Of a stretch of 64,000 bases of DNA, positions 1-11,713 are shown one piece after another; position 1 is the first letter of the stretch, and every line of letters begins with the position of its first letter. The position numbers and the translations under genes were made by a program. Origin of the DNA: Riptortus pedestris (lineage: Eukaryota > Arthropoda > Insecta > Hemiptera > Alydidae); the NCBI GenBank assembly GCA_019009955.1, contig CM032228.1, positions 174,878,501 through 174,942,500 on the forward strand. The letters are read 5' to 3'. The notes beneath the pieces are model-generated. The model had not been told where the DNA came from and searched no databases. It saw nothing but the letters and a program-made list of their open reading frames with translations.

Positions 1-1170
1 GCTGGGCCAACCTAGTAGGTGTAGTGGTTTGATGCTGTAGGACAAGCTGGGGGATGCAGTGACATTATGTGCTGGGCCAACCTAGTAGGTGTAGTGGTTT
101 GATGCTGTAGGACAAGCTGGGGGATGTAGTGGCATTATGCGCTGGGCCAACCCAGTAGGTGTAGTGGTTTGATGCTGTAGGACAAGCTGGGGGATGCAGT
201 GACATTATGTGCGGGGCCAACCTAGTAGGTGTAGTGGTTTGATGCTGTAGGACAAGCTGGGGGATGCAGTGACATTATGTGCTGGGCCAACCTAGTAGGT
301 ATAGTGGTTTGATGCTGTAGGACAAGCTGGGGGATGCAGTGACATTATGTGCTGGGCCAACCTAGTAGGTGTAGTGGTTTGATGCTGTAGGACAAGCTGG
401 GGGATGCAGTGACATTATGTGCTGGGCCAACCTAGTAGGTGTAGTGGTTTGATGCTGTAGGACAAGCTGGGGGATGCAGTGACATTATGTGCTGGGCCAA
501 CCTAGTAGGTGTAGTGGTTTGATGCTGTAGGACAAGCTGGGGGATGCAGTGACATTATGTGCTGGGCCAACCTAGTAGGTGTAGTGGTTTGATGCTGTAG
601 GACAAGCTGGGGGATGCAGTGACATTATGTGCTGGGCCAACCTAGTAGGTGTAGTGGTTTGATGCAGTAGGACAAGCTGGGGGATGCAGTGACATTATGT
701 GCTGGGCCAACCTAGTAGGTGTAGTGGTTTGATGCTGTAGGACAAGCTGGGGGATGCAGTGACATTATGTGCTGGGCCAACCTAGTAGGTGTAGTGGTTT
801 GATGCTGTAGGACAAGCTGGGGGATGCAGTGACATTATGTGCTGGGCCAACCTAGTAGGTGTAGTGGTTTGATGCTGTAGGACAAGCTGGGGGATGCAGT
901 GGCATTATGTGCTGGGCCAACCTAGTAGGTGTAGTGGTTTGATGCAGTAGGACAAGCTGGGGGATGCAGTGACATTATGTGCTGGGCCAACCTAGTAGGT
1001 GTAGTGGTTTGATACTGTAGGACAAGCTGGGGGAAGCAGTGACATTATGTGCTGGGCCAACCTAGTAGGTGTAGTGGTTTCATGCTGTAGGACAAACTGG
1101 GGGATGCAGTGACATTATGTGCTGGGCCAACCTAGTAGGTGTAGTGGTATGATGCTGTAGGACATTATGC
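1..1170. repeat. 70-bp satellite array (about 16.7 copies, truncated at window edge)
   Basis: Head-to-tail 70-bp monomers begin GCTGGGCCAACCTAGTAGGT and repeat in perfect register from base 1 to about 1170. Most copies differ by zero to two substitutions, for example GATGCAGTAG in the copies near 661 and 941, and GCGGGGCC near 211. The monomer is GC-richer than everything around it. Its second half looks like two diverged half-units (GATGCTGTAGGACA and GATGCAGTGACATT). The last copy is cut short near 1165 and grades into unique DNA. The homogeneity points to recent amplification or ongoing homogenisation. The array must continue to the left of the window. Confidence 0.97.
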
Positions 1171-1226
1171 TATCGGCCATTAGTGACTATTGCATTATTG
1201 TGATCAATTAACCTTATTGTCCCTAA

Positions 1227-3256
1227 TCTATATATATATAAAATTGTAACCTCTGTCTGTACATTGATTTTTTTCGCGAAATTTCACGATAACTTTTCGT
1301 TTCACATGTCATAGACACCATAACTGCATTTTGTTTCTTTCGTGTCTGTTTGTTTATTTGTTTGTTTATTTGTTTGTTTGTTACCTTTTCACGCATAAAC
1401 GGCTGAACCGAATTTTATGAAACTTGGTATGTATATTACTACTAACCCAACTTAGTCTTTAGGCTATATTAAAATTCTCTGAGACGAACAGGAGTGGGGG
1501 TTATAAGGGAAGCCAGAAATTAAAAATAACGATATTTCGTTTCCTATTAGTTTTTCGTTAAATATGAACATAACAAAAGTTGTTTATTTTGTTATTTAGA
1601 GTAACTTTTGTTATATTCACTTTTGCCGTATACGGAAGTATAAATAAGTTATACGCTAAAAACTATAGCGGGAGTCCACAATTTTATTTGGCACAAAAGA
1701 CTCAACCGAACTAAACCAAACTCGGTATGTGAATTAGCACAAAAGCCTTCCTTATAATAAGACATACTAACATTTCTAGGGACGGGCAGGAGTGGGGGTT
1801 ATAAGGGATGCCACAAATTAAAAATAGCGATATTTCGTTTCCTATTGGTTTTTCGGCATATATGAACATAAGTGAAGTTGTTTATTTTGTTATTTAAAGT
1901 ACCTTTTGTTATATTAAATTTGGTCGTATAACAAAATATAAACGACATATGCACTATAAACAAGAGCGGGAGCCAACAATTTTGTTGTGCACTAACGATT
2001 GAACCGAACTTAACAAAACTCTTTATGTGAATTAGCATTAATTCTTCCATGATTATAAGATATTTTAAAAAATGATAGGTTAGAACGGGAGTGGGGGTTA
2101 TAAGGGAGGCCTGAAATAAAAATTCGCGATATTTCATCGTCTATTTGTTTTTCGGCAATCGTGCACATAACATAAGTTGTTTACTTTTTTAATTAGTGTA
2201 AATTTTGTTTTATAATTTTTTTTTGTAAAATAAGGTATGAAACAAGTAATTTGCTTAGAAATATTGATATGCTCAACAATACATTCCAACATGAACTTCC
2301 GAGGTATCTCACCTGGATAAGTTAATTCAAATCCATGTTCAAATTTTATCCTTAATAATTCAAAACTATGTTATTTTTTAACACCAGTAACAGTTTGCAC
2401 CAAATAAGGTATACTGCCCCACCGTTCTCTCAGTGTATTTAATACATTATTTAATTAAGACGTGAAAAATATTTGAAACAGTTTTAGAATTGTGAAGATA
2501 ATATAATATGATTTTTTAATATATTTGAATGTATTAGAGGATAGCTATCCAAAATGCATTGCAGGTTGGCAGCACTGAGGCCGAGCAGGTTGGCAGCTGT
2601 GTCGAGCTACTTCCTTTGTCCTATCAGTTCTGCCGCTTCCCTTCGGACCTCATATTGGTCTATGTTTACATGTTAATTGAAGCTTATAGCAATATATTGT
2701 TATTCTCAGGAATATGAATTTCTTTAATTATCATAAATAAATAATTTACAAGAATAAACGCTAGGTAGGTGCACCCAGGTATTTCTGGTATTTATTAACT
2801 CTGTTCCGTTAATATATTATGATATACTTTACTGAAAACCAATATGAATACACAGTTTACAATCGAGACTTATGAAAGAGTATTTTAATAGCGGCTATGA
2901 CGTACCTAAAACAGCTGTCACCGTTGGACATTGTACCGCATGAAGGGAAAGGAACTTATTCATACGTGGTTTGGAAGATAGAATACTTTCTATGATTATG
3001 AATTATATGGTCCATTACGTTATAAAAAAAAACTACATACACAGAGGACGAGAAATATAAAAATATTGAGGACAGTGAAGTCTTAGATAACAAATAATTT
3101 CATTATTAACAAATCCACAGCAACGACGGGTATAAATTCTAAACACTGGGACAAGGAAATAAAAAAAATATTGTGGAAAGTAAAGCCTTGCCAAAAACAT
3201 ACCATCTTCATTCAGCCTCAAATGAATTCCCGGGCGAAGCCGGGTACCTTAGCTAG
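1227..3256 (+). mobile_element. Helitron H1, non-autonomous, with both termini
   Basis: The 5' end starts TC (TCTATATATATATAAAATTG) directly after an A at 1226. The 3' end has a hairpin, CCCGG (3229-3233) and CCGGG (3240-3244) around GCGAAG, followed eight bases later by CTAG (3253-3256) and then a T at 3257. This is the Helitron signature: 5' TC, 3' hairpin, CTRR, insertion between A and T without target duplication. The interior has no Rep/helicase reading frame, so the copy depends on an autonomous partner. It contains about 2.5 tandem units of some 298 bp. Near-identical ends occur in inverse orientation at 46.5-48.9 kb and 57 kb. Confidence 0.88.
1500..2200 (+). repeat. tandem units of about 298 bp inside Helitron H1
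   Basis: The motif ending in GATATTTCGTTTCC recurs at about 1525, 1823 and (diverged) 2122, always preceded by AGTGGGGGTTATAAGGGA and followed by TTGTTATATT-type sequence. Spacing is close to 298 bp. The same unit recurs in the minus-strand Helitrons H2, H4 and H5. Short reading frames in the units, on either strand, are spurious. Confidence 0.8.
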
Positions 3257-3728
3257 TGTATATATAAAACGTTTAGTATGAAGTTTGGTAACGACTAATT
3301 AGGAACTGGTGAACATTAGGACATTGCAAAGAAAAATATTTTTTTCACCATACTACGATGTAATCACCTGTTTTACACACCTAATTTGCGGTCCGAAAGC
3401 TACACTTCGCCGCCCCAGGGCCGAAAATGAATATCCGCAAAATCAGCTGTTTATTATTTTAATACATTCATTTCATTATATACATTATATTAGTTTGTTT
3501 TGCTCGTATTATTGTTTAGTTATTTAGTAATTATGGCTAATAATATATCAGAATCTATAAATAGAAGATCTCTCTTTTTTAACTTACATAATAACATAAC
3601 GTAAAACAATCCATACATTAAACATTCATCATGTCCCCATAACCACAAGATAACCTTCTAACAAAGAGGTACACTTAACCAAAAGAAAATCTTGTTTTTG
3701 ATTAATGTTATATCGTATTAATATTTAT
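3257..3728. other. AT-rich interval, no gene seen
   Basis: Only short frames without recognisable motifs. A slightly GC-richer patch near 3390-3430 has composition like the fold-back at 3729-3881, but I see no terminal repeats. Confidence 0.5.
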
Positions 3729-3881
3729 TGTAGTATGGTGAAAAATAGCGTTCGTGCCTCGGGCCAAAGTGCTTTTGCCGGCCCTCGAACTTTTCATGAC
3801 CTCGACTACGTCTCGGTCAAAAAATATCTCGGGCCGGCAAACGCCCACTTTCGGCCCTTGGTACGAACTATACTAATTTGT
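3729..3881. mobile_element. GC-rich fold-back / MITE-like element
   Basis: Two inverted arms of about 35 bp: 3751-3786 (TTCGTGCCTCGGGCCAAAG onward) and 3831-3867 (ending CGGCCCTTGGTACGAA). They face each other around a 45-bp loop with scattered mismatches. A weaker extension pairs the TAGTAT near 3731 with ATACTA near 3871. The arms are far richer in G+C than the flanks. It could be a MITE or a structured-RNA-derived repeat; no clear target duplication was found. Confidence 0.55.
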
Positions 3882-5349
3882 GACGTCAAATTAAAAGCAA
3901 GTTCCTAAAGCAATAATTAGTCTATGTAAACGAACTTTATCAAAATAACTTTGTTTCTTTACCAAAGTGTATGTTTGTAATGCACATGTAATCTTAATAA
4001 CGGAGTTATTTGCGATTACATATGTATATCCTACATTAAACTTAAAATTGTTTCAATTATTCTTCTCCATTATAATAGAATTAAAATTTCTACTATCTTT
4101 ATATTTCCTGAGTTTAAAATAAATATAACTAGACCCCTACTTAGGTGATGTTATATTATTCGTATGGTGCTAAGAGTGGATTTAGCTTGTTATGATAACA
4201 ATAAGTTTGTAAGAGGTACTTCATTTTTGAATCATCAATCTTCCATAAGGATTGTACCGTGAACGTTTATTGATTTTCGCAAAAGAGGGGTATTTTAAAA
4301 CCAGACATTTCAAACAGGAGAAAGATCCTTTTATCTAGGGCTATTTATTATAATTTACAAACATAAAATCTACTTAAATTGTAGTTGAAATAAATGGCGA
4401 GGCTGACAGACATTTCATGGTCAAGTATTTTTTTTAAGTTTTCCTTCCAATAGTAATTCATACATAGGGTACGTTATGTTCCACTATAGGCAATACATCC
4501 TTTTTATTACAAGTGAATTTTTACTTTCGGTAACTATGTATGAATACAAAATTAATAAGAATAATTTACATCATATTTTTTTTTCTAGAAATGTTCGTGT
4601 ATATATTAAATGACACAAATTTTAAATATAATAATAATTAATTTGTTTTAAAACTATATAAAGAAATAACAACGAAAATAATTAAATAAACTAAATAATT
4701 AAAATAATATTATCTTATAATATATAAGACAATAATATTAAATAATAAATATACATAACGACAGCTTTTGCCAAGTACATAGTAAAGTTATGCATTGTTA
4801 TAAAATTAAGTAAATTTATTTTTTCAGATAAATAAAATGATGTTGGTGAAGTGAAAAGATTTTGTTCGTAGGTAACGGTAGTATGATAATTCAGTCTGAT
4901 TGAGTATTTCACTGAATATCTGAAGTTTTATTCAAGAGTATTGTTGTTGCGTGTGGACTAGTCATTTTTTAAAGTTGTCCTTTATATATTTCCCGCTGTT
5001 AAGAATGTGGCGGTCTGTGTAGCCACCGCAGCAGTCATAGGTTTTGATTCTGTCTTCTACTCCAGCGTAATCAGGGATATTAGTGAAGTAGTTGTTGACT
5101 AACCTCTAGATTCAGTGAATTCTTTATTAGTGGCACAGGGCATCTGAATACGAAATACTGATAAAAAACGGCGCCGATAATGGAAGCCCGTTTTAGGAAG
5201 ATAAATAGAATACAAAATCCTTTGGTAGTGTTTAAGAGTGAGTGTGAGACAGTTTTCAGTGATTGCGAATACTTCTGGATAAGAGTATATCGTAATACGA
5301 AAAGAGTTTGCAAGAGATAGAATGAAGGAGAGTTCTATAATTGTAATAG
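3882..5349. other. AT-rich interval, no gene seen
   Basis: Very A+T-rich, especially 4560-4760. Reading frames are short, lack motifs and look random. Confidence 0.5.
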
Positions 5350-5538
5350 GGGGCTCAGGCTGGCCGTGCGAGTGGAGAGATTCCCGCCCTGGGCAGTAGA
5401 AATCTATTTAGTGACGGTACACTAAATAAACACCTTGAGCCCACCATTGCTATAAAATGGTGGTAACCTGTAGATAACCCGTCCCGATTAGCCTAGTAGC
5501 GTAAAGTGGACGTAAATAATAATAATAATAATAATAAT
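5350..5538 (+). mobile_element. tRNA-derived SINE, internally deleted copy
   Basis: Starts GGGGCTCAGGCTGGCCG, the head shared by all SINEs in this window, which resembles a class II tRNA (Ser/Leu-like A-box region TGGCCG...GAGT). The anticodon/variable-arm part is shortened before the GATTCCCGCCCTGGGCAGTAG B-box region. The body carries the paired ATTTAGTGAC/CACTAAAT and the conserved GTAGATAACCCGTCCCGATT and GTGGACGTAAATAAT. It ends in an (AAT)n tail, 5515-5536. Confidence 0.85.
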
Positions 5539-8528
5539 TGCAATAGCGATTTCACGTTGACTATGTATTTATAAGCAGTTACTAACACGAGCTATATATA
5601 ATTAACGAGATATACTTGAACACGAGCTATAATTAACGAGATAATTTTAACTAAATTAACTATTAGTTTATCGATTTATTTTATGCTTTATCGGAGGAAT
5701 ATATAATTTCTATATACAAATTTTTGAACTTCTACTTTAGAAATGTATGGAAACTGAAATGAGTTTTTCTGAATCACTAATGTTGGATTTTCGATAAAAT
5801 TTATTTATTTCTATACTAGACGTTACTGGTTTGAAACCCGTATTCTAAAGGTCATACATTTTACTTTCAGGTCGCAGGGGACTTGTTTGAATTATTTTAC
5901 CATTAGCGTTACATACCCAGGAGGATTTAATTTGAAATGTGGAGATCTTCGTTACACAGCGAGTATCAAATAAAATGGTTTATTTATTCACATTCATTTT
6001 ATTGTAAAACATAAGTGAAACAGTGGAAGATAGTGCACAGGACAGGACAGGTGGTAGTGCAAAGAGGTAGTGCAAACAGTGGAAGGTAATGTCTTAGACG
6101 TACAGTTCCTATGTGGAGTAAATAAAAGTAAAAAAAATAAATCTCTTTTGAAATCTCCAAACCTGTTATAACTATTACTCCTTGGAAAATGCACAATATA
6201 CATATACGTGCCTTGGGAAAAACTAGAATACTCTAAAATAGAATTATCTTTTTTATTATTTTTTATTCATAAATTAAATGTTACCTATTCAAAAATAAGT
6301 GCATGTAATAAGTTTCTTAAGTAACGCAATAATAATACATAAAAAGGAAGTTGTTTTTTTATTTATTTATTTTTTTTTTAAATCTTAGTGACTTTTTCAA
6401 GACAACGGAGACAAGTACTATATACTGCAAAATAAATACGGGGAAATGAATCAGTGAACTGCATTGGAAAATAATGAAGTACATCTCTACATCATTGTAC
6501 AGTACTTCACATTTTGTAAACTGTCTAGACATAAATTTCATTTAAATAAAAGTTTTTAAGCTTCTCTTACGAGAGAAATATAAACCCAAACGTTCCTCAA
6601 GATTATTAATGTACTTCCACATGTAACAGCATTAACGTTGTAATTTATCAGTTTTATAATAAACAATTCCCAGAGTCAACTCAGCATTGTAAGGTACTTG
6701 AATGTCTACAAAAGTCTGACGAAATAGCTATTATTGTACTTGGCCTCCCACGAAAGCCGTTTGGCAGTATTGGACCTTCGTGGGATTTGACGCAAAGATA
6801 ATGATAAAAAATATACTGGGGGTCTAGTGGATGTGAATATGTTTTTAACGTATTCCAGAAGTGCAAAATAGCTTCAAGATGAATTGTAAAAATAACGAGT
6901 GATCTGAACCTTGTCAGGTTTTTGAGTGCTAATTTCGATTTGGAATGTATTTTTTTTTATTTCATTCGGTAACTGTTTCAGCTCATTAAAAGCTTATGCG
7001 GCGTTTAGGCTGCAATAAATACTATTAGTATCTTATCTTGTTCAAGCTATTGAAACCTTAAAAAAACATTGTAAAACTCAAGTGGTTGGATTGGTTGATT
7101 GTTTACAATTCGTGTTCAACCACTTCAACATCGTGTATCATAAAAAAAAGAGTCGATTTTCCTTTCATTGGAATTTCGCGTGCTAAGTTATTGCTATTAT
7201 CATTTTCTAACGCTAGCGAACTGAGTCCTACTTCATGAAATATTGCGGAAAACACTTAACGATTACTCTATTCTTTGACTACGAGAAAAAAATTAATTTC
7301 TTTGCTTACCCATTTTCGTTGTGTTGGCTGTGACTTTTCGGTCGGGAGAGTGGTTGAAGAGTATGCGGTCGGGAGCAGACTGAAGACGTGAGAGCTGATA
7401 AGGTCACTACTAATCTACCTGCCCCACCACCACCTGCAGTTACGGCAGGAACAAAGCCTTCCTTCTGCCATTTGACTTATAAACAGTCACGGAAAAGAAA
7501 AAAAAATCGGTTTCCATTCAATCTCAATGGGAAAATATATTCCGGCAAATATCATAGCTTTCGTTACAGTTCTCTATGAGTGTACCTTCTACCTTTTGGG
7601 TAGCTGGACCGTTGGACCTGAAAGGTTTGCCAACTCTAACTGTGCAGCCCAGACGATGTAAACAGATCGCATAATTCCAAATTATAGCAAAAGTATTTTT
7701 TTCATAAATGGCGTTTAGTAAGAACTTTTGTTAATTCTCTGTACCCAGATGTGCATTAGTTACAGCACCTCTGCCCTAATACTATTGTACAAATTGTTTA
7801 ATTCAATTTCTCCAGTAGTCCAATTACGATCACTACCTCTATAACATAGTGACCATGAGTATTTTAGATGTTAGTAATATATTACCACTCATGCGAGCGT
7901 TTACTTCCTGGTTTAACTTCTGTAGGAACAGAATACGGCGGGCTCTAATAATCTCATTATAAATAATACTAAGATTTGCCTGAGATCCCATTACAATTTT
8001 TTGAGGAAACATTTTTTTTACGCTTTCAATAAAAAACTTATATTTGTCAATATCTTCTTTAATATTTGTATCGGTATATCACTAACATATTTTTCAACTT
8101 TAAGAAGTTTCTATTTTGATTTATGAATTTCAAAATTTTGGCTCTTGACTTACCGAAACCAAATTAGTATTATTAAATGACAATGTCTCAGTAGACGTTG
8201 CTACCTTATACCACCACTATGCCTTAATACTACTATCAAGAGTGTTTATTATTTGAAGTCAAAACAAAAAAAATTCACACTAGCAATAAAGCAAAGTGGT
8301 ACAAAAAGTCTTAATCGAAGCCTAGATACAAGGTATTCTTTTCATTAGACTAGAAGGATTGGGGTTTAGAGGGGGAGCAAAATAAAAAATCCGCGATACA
8401 TTTGTTATAATGATTCCGATCGAAAAATGTTATGTTTATAGATTCAATTTATTTTCAAAATAAAACATGATACATTTTTTTTGATAATTTTTTTTTACTA
8501 CTATATTAAATAAGATGTTTGCCTTTTT
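5539..8528. other. AT-rich intergenic stretch, no gene seen
   Basis: Contains an imperfect 40-bp tandem duplication at about 5583-5640 (AACACGAGCTATA twice with ATTAACGAGAT) and a short hairpin at 6746-6785. The frame at 7388-7579 (a 63-residue, proline-then-lysine-rich translation) has no recognisable domain or splice context, so I do not call a gene. Confidence 0.5.
6746..6785. other. short perfect hairpin
   Basis: TCCCACGAA (6746-6754) and TTCGTGGGA (6777-6785) form a 9-bp perfect stem with a 22-nt loop. No function can be assigned. Confidence 0.4.
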
Positions 8529-8680
8529 AGCAGATTTCCCTTAAGGGAAATCAGCTATTGAGATCGTACTCATGACGCGAGTTTCGAAAAATTTCTTCAA
8601 ATGTCCATCGATCCTACCCAGGAGATGACGAAAATGAGGTCCGTTCAAAATTATATATATATATATATCTATATCTATAT

Positions 8681-8745
<65 letters not shown>

Positions 8746-9245
8746 TATATAGATATATAGATATATATATTTGTCTGTTAACGCTCTAGCGGTCGCAATT
8801 TTTGTTTGATCGTTACCAAACTCGGAATTTAATCGTTTTATGTAAAAAGGAAGATCAAGTTCGTTAATGGCTGAAATCGGACCAGTGGGAGGGGGGGGGG
8901 TTCAGAGGGGGGATTTTCGAAAATTCGAAATATCTCCGTTACCATACGTCGGATCAAAAATTTGTATAGAATTAACCTTATTGCAAATTAAATTTACTAT
9001 AAATATTGTTCTATACATTTATTCTGTATCTTTAATATTAACCGAGATATTTGCATTTGTATTGTGAGTGTGGTCGGCTATGTTCAGGAGTTTCTGCCGA
9101 GCGCTAGTGAGGCCGTTTCACTAACTATTCGTCCTCGTGAGAATAGGTTACTACTACTGTTATTATTAGGCAGATTTCTCTATTGTAAAACTTCACGTGG
9201 GAAATCTGCTTAGTTTACGCAGCCCCTGCGTGACGGACTTTTTTT
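8529..9245 (+). mobile_element. Helentron-like (HINE/DINE-type) element 1, complete
   Basis: Begins AGCAGATTTCCCTTAAGGGAAATC, itself a palindrome, directly after a T-run, and ends GGGAAATCTGCTTAGTTTACGCAGCCCCTGCGTGACGGACTT, with a T-run after it (both motifs shown here only at their key bases: AGCAGATTTCCC / GGGAAATCTGCT). The 12-bp subterminal inverted repeats are followed at the 3' side by a hairpin with stem ACGCAG/CTGCGT. A (TA)n microsatellite (8655-8771) lies in the 5' third and a G-run (8886-8912) in the middle. Subterminal inverted repeats, an internal microsatellite, a 3' hairpin and T-rich insertion sites match the known layout of HINE/DINE-1 elements. No coding capacity. Confidence 0.8.
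8655..8771. repeat. (TA)n microsatellite with TATC and GATA shoulders
   Basis: The left shoulder carries repeated ATATCTATA and the right shoulder the complementary TATAGATAT, around a pure (TA)n core. The whole block is one long potential hairpin. Confidence 0.9.
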
Positions 9246-10567
9246 GTTTCCATGCTTGATTAAATAACTATACTAAACCTCTACTCTTACGATTTTCAAT
9301 AACAGAACTGTAACAATGAACATTGTTTTTCGGCTTATTGACCATTGATGTCGAAGACATTCACATATTTCTAATACCTTTCAAATAAAGTTATTCTTTC
9401 TAGCAACGATGGGTATACAATTAATTAATATATTATAAAACAATTTTTTTTTATATAAATACTAATTTAATTATTAAATTCTTTGCCCATATTATTCTTT
9501 AAAGTATTTTTTATCGTTGTGTGTGTTTATGACCTATTTATCAAGTGTATTCTAAATGGCCTTGATGCTCTCATTAGTTAATTCTATCAAGTATTGTTCT
9601 CGCATATGCAAATCTCTTGTAGCATAATTTTAATAAATCTAAGTAAGTCCAAGTTCTCCACACACAAAGGCATTTTTACCTTTAGACAATATTGGTGATT
9701 ATTAGTTGGGTTCAAGCAAGACACAAATATAACATCAGACTTTCCATTGTGGAGATAAGTAATGTGGGGAAGAGACATGACAGGCTAATAGAAATTCCGA
9801 AACCTATTTTAACTAATAGATACATTTAGCTAAAAAATAATACTTTTCGGTGATTTTTCCATGCTTAAAGGAGATTATGGACATAGTTGGTTCATTCATC
9901 CTTGGAATTTTGAGGCATTTTGAGGTCGTATATTTACATATATAAACTTGTCTGGTAGATTTTTCAGGAGAAAGAATGTTTATACATAAAATTCTTCATG
10001 TGAGCATATTGACACTTCATGTAACTCGTTGGATAAATCATTTTCACAAATTCATTGTAAGTACTACTTTATCTCCTGGAATGAGCTCAGGCCTATCAGA
10101 AAATTAATAGAGCAGGTTCTCGATTTAGAGCAAGTAATCACTGGGTTAAATGTCGTTTTCAAAACTACCTGAAAGGATCAGTTTAATTCAAACTTGTTGA
10201 TTTAGGATTCATGGATTCCGTTCCTAAATCAACAGTTATGTTTAGCGAAAAGCAATCTCATTAGAATTAGTTATCCTGCTGTTCAATGGTATTATCGAAC
10301 TCTGTTTGCCGAAATTGTGTTTTCATAGTGAATTTAGAATTGGTCTAGAGGCCATAATAATAATATACACTAGTGTATTTTTAGACACATGGCCAAAATT
10401 ACGTTCACATTGCTGCCCACATATATCTATCTGTTTTGAAATGCTAATTCTAATGTATTGATTGATCGAACAAGCCAATTATTTAGGGCAAAGTACGTAT
10501 TTTAGGTTCGGGTGTTCAATTATAAGTGTTCCTAAAATAAATCGACATATTTACATCACCGAGTTTT
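9246..10567. other. AT-rich interval, no gene seen
   Basis: No convincing reading frame. Contains the hairpin at 10195-10234. Confidence 0.5.
10195..10234. other. 13-bp perfect hairpin
   Basis: TGTTGATTTAGGA (10195-10207) and TCCTAAATCAACA (10222-10234) pair perfectly around a 14-nt loop. Too short for a typical pre-miRNA; possibly a fold-back remnant. Confidence 0.5.
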
Positions 10568-10685
10568 AGCAGATTTCCCTTAAGGGAAATCAGCTATTGA
10601 GGTCGTACTCATGATGCGAGTTTCGAAAAATTTCTTCAAATGTCCATCGATCCTACCCAGGAGATGACGAAAATGAGGTCCGTTC

Positions 10686-10759
<74 letters not shown>

Positions 10760-11286
10760 CTGTTAACGCTCTAGCGACTCGGAATTTACTCGTTTTATGT
10801 AAAAAGGAAGATCAAGTTCGTTAATGGCTGAAATCGGACCAGTGGGAGGGGGGTTTAGAGGGGGGATTTTTGAAAATTCAAAATATCTCCGCTATTATGC
10901 ATCGGAACGAAAAATTGTATGGAATAAATCTTATTGCAAATTAAATTTACTATAAATATTGTTCTATACATTTATTCTGTATCTTGAATATTAACCGAGA
11001 TATTTGCATTTGTATTCTGCGTGTGGTCACCAGTAGGCTATGTTCGGACTTTCCGCAGAGAGCTCTGGTGGCCGTTTCCATAACTATTCGTCCCTCGTGA
11101 ATAGGTTTAGAGGTTAGGTTAACTGTTTTTTGGGGCTAGAAACTACTGGGTTATTACGCCCTAAATAATGTTTTAGGTTTAGAGGTTTCTTACTAGTACA
11201 GTTGTTATTAGGCAGATTTCTCTATTGTAAAACTTCACGTGGGAAATCTGCTTAGTTTACGCAGCCCCTGCGTGACGGACTTTTTT
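10568..11286 (+). mobile_element. HINE-type element 2, complete
   Basis: Same termini as element 1: AGCAGATTTCCC palindrome at the start; GGGAAATCTGCT, the ACGCAG/CTGCGT hairpin and GACGGAC at the end; T-runs on both sides. The (TA)n tract spans 10692-10755. The sequence after the (TA)n lacks about 30 bases between CTCTAGCG and ACTCGGAATTT relative to copy 1. The 3' part has an additional segment with GGGTTATTACGCCC that is shared with the minus-strand copy at 33791-34555. Confidence 0.82.
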
Positions 11287-11489
11287 ATTCCTTGGGGTAC
11301 TTAAATCAAATGTACGAAGTAACGTATTACGTATTAAGTAATAAGGAAGAGTTGGACAGGCACTCTTAGGCGGATGGTCGTTCTATGGAAGGGAGGACTT
11401 GTTGAAATCGAAGGACCCTTGTTGCAAACTGGACGACATTGTATAATTTATTTCTTTTCAACCACCCGTATCAAAGCAATACATATATA

Positions 11490-11713
11490 TTATTATTATT
11501 TATTAACGTCCACTTTTTGCAACTTAGGCTAATTGGGACGAGCTATCTACAGGTTACCACCCTTTTCTTCCTACAGTGGGACTTAGGATGTTATTTAATG
11601 AATTCCGTCACTAAATAATTTCCTTTGCCCAGGCGAGAATCGGACTCGCCACTCTAGGTTTACCATGTGAGATTAAGGTCAACGCTTTAACTCTCATGGC
11701 TAACCTGAGCCCC
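11490..11713 (-). mobile_element. tRNA-derived SINE, near full length
   Basis: On the minus strand it starts GGGGCTCAGGTTAGCC (ending at 11713). It has a tRNA-like head with B-box region GGCGAGTCCGATTCTCGCC, the ATTTAGTGACGGAATTC stem, TACAGGTTACC-type body (seen on the plus strand) and an ATTA/TAA tail toward 11490. Confidence 0.85.

Noticed and set aside
1..1170. CRISPR-like regular array
   Set aside because: Units are contiguous 70-bp repeats without variable spacers, in a eukaryotic transposon-rich context; it is a satellite.
11100..11130. Insect telomere repeat (TTAGG)n
   Set aside because: Only two imperfect GGTTAGGTTA-like units inside a HINE.
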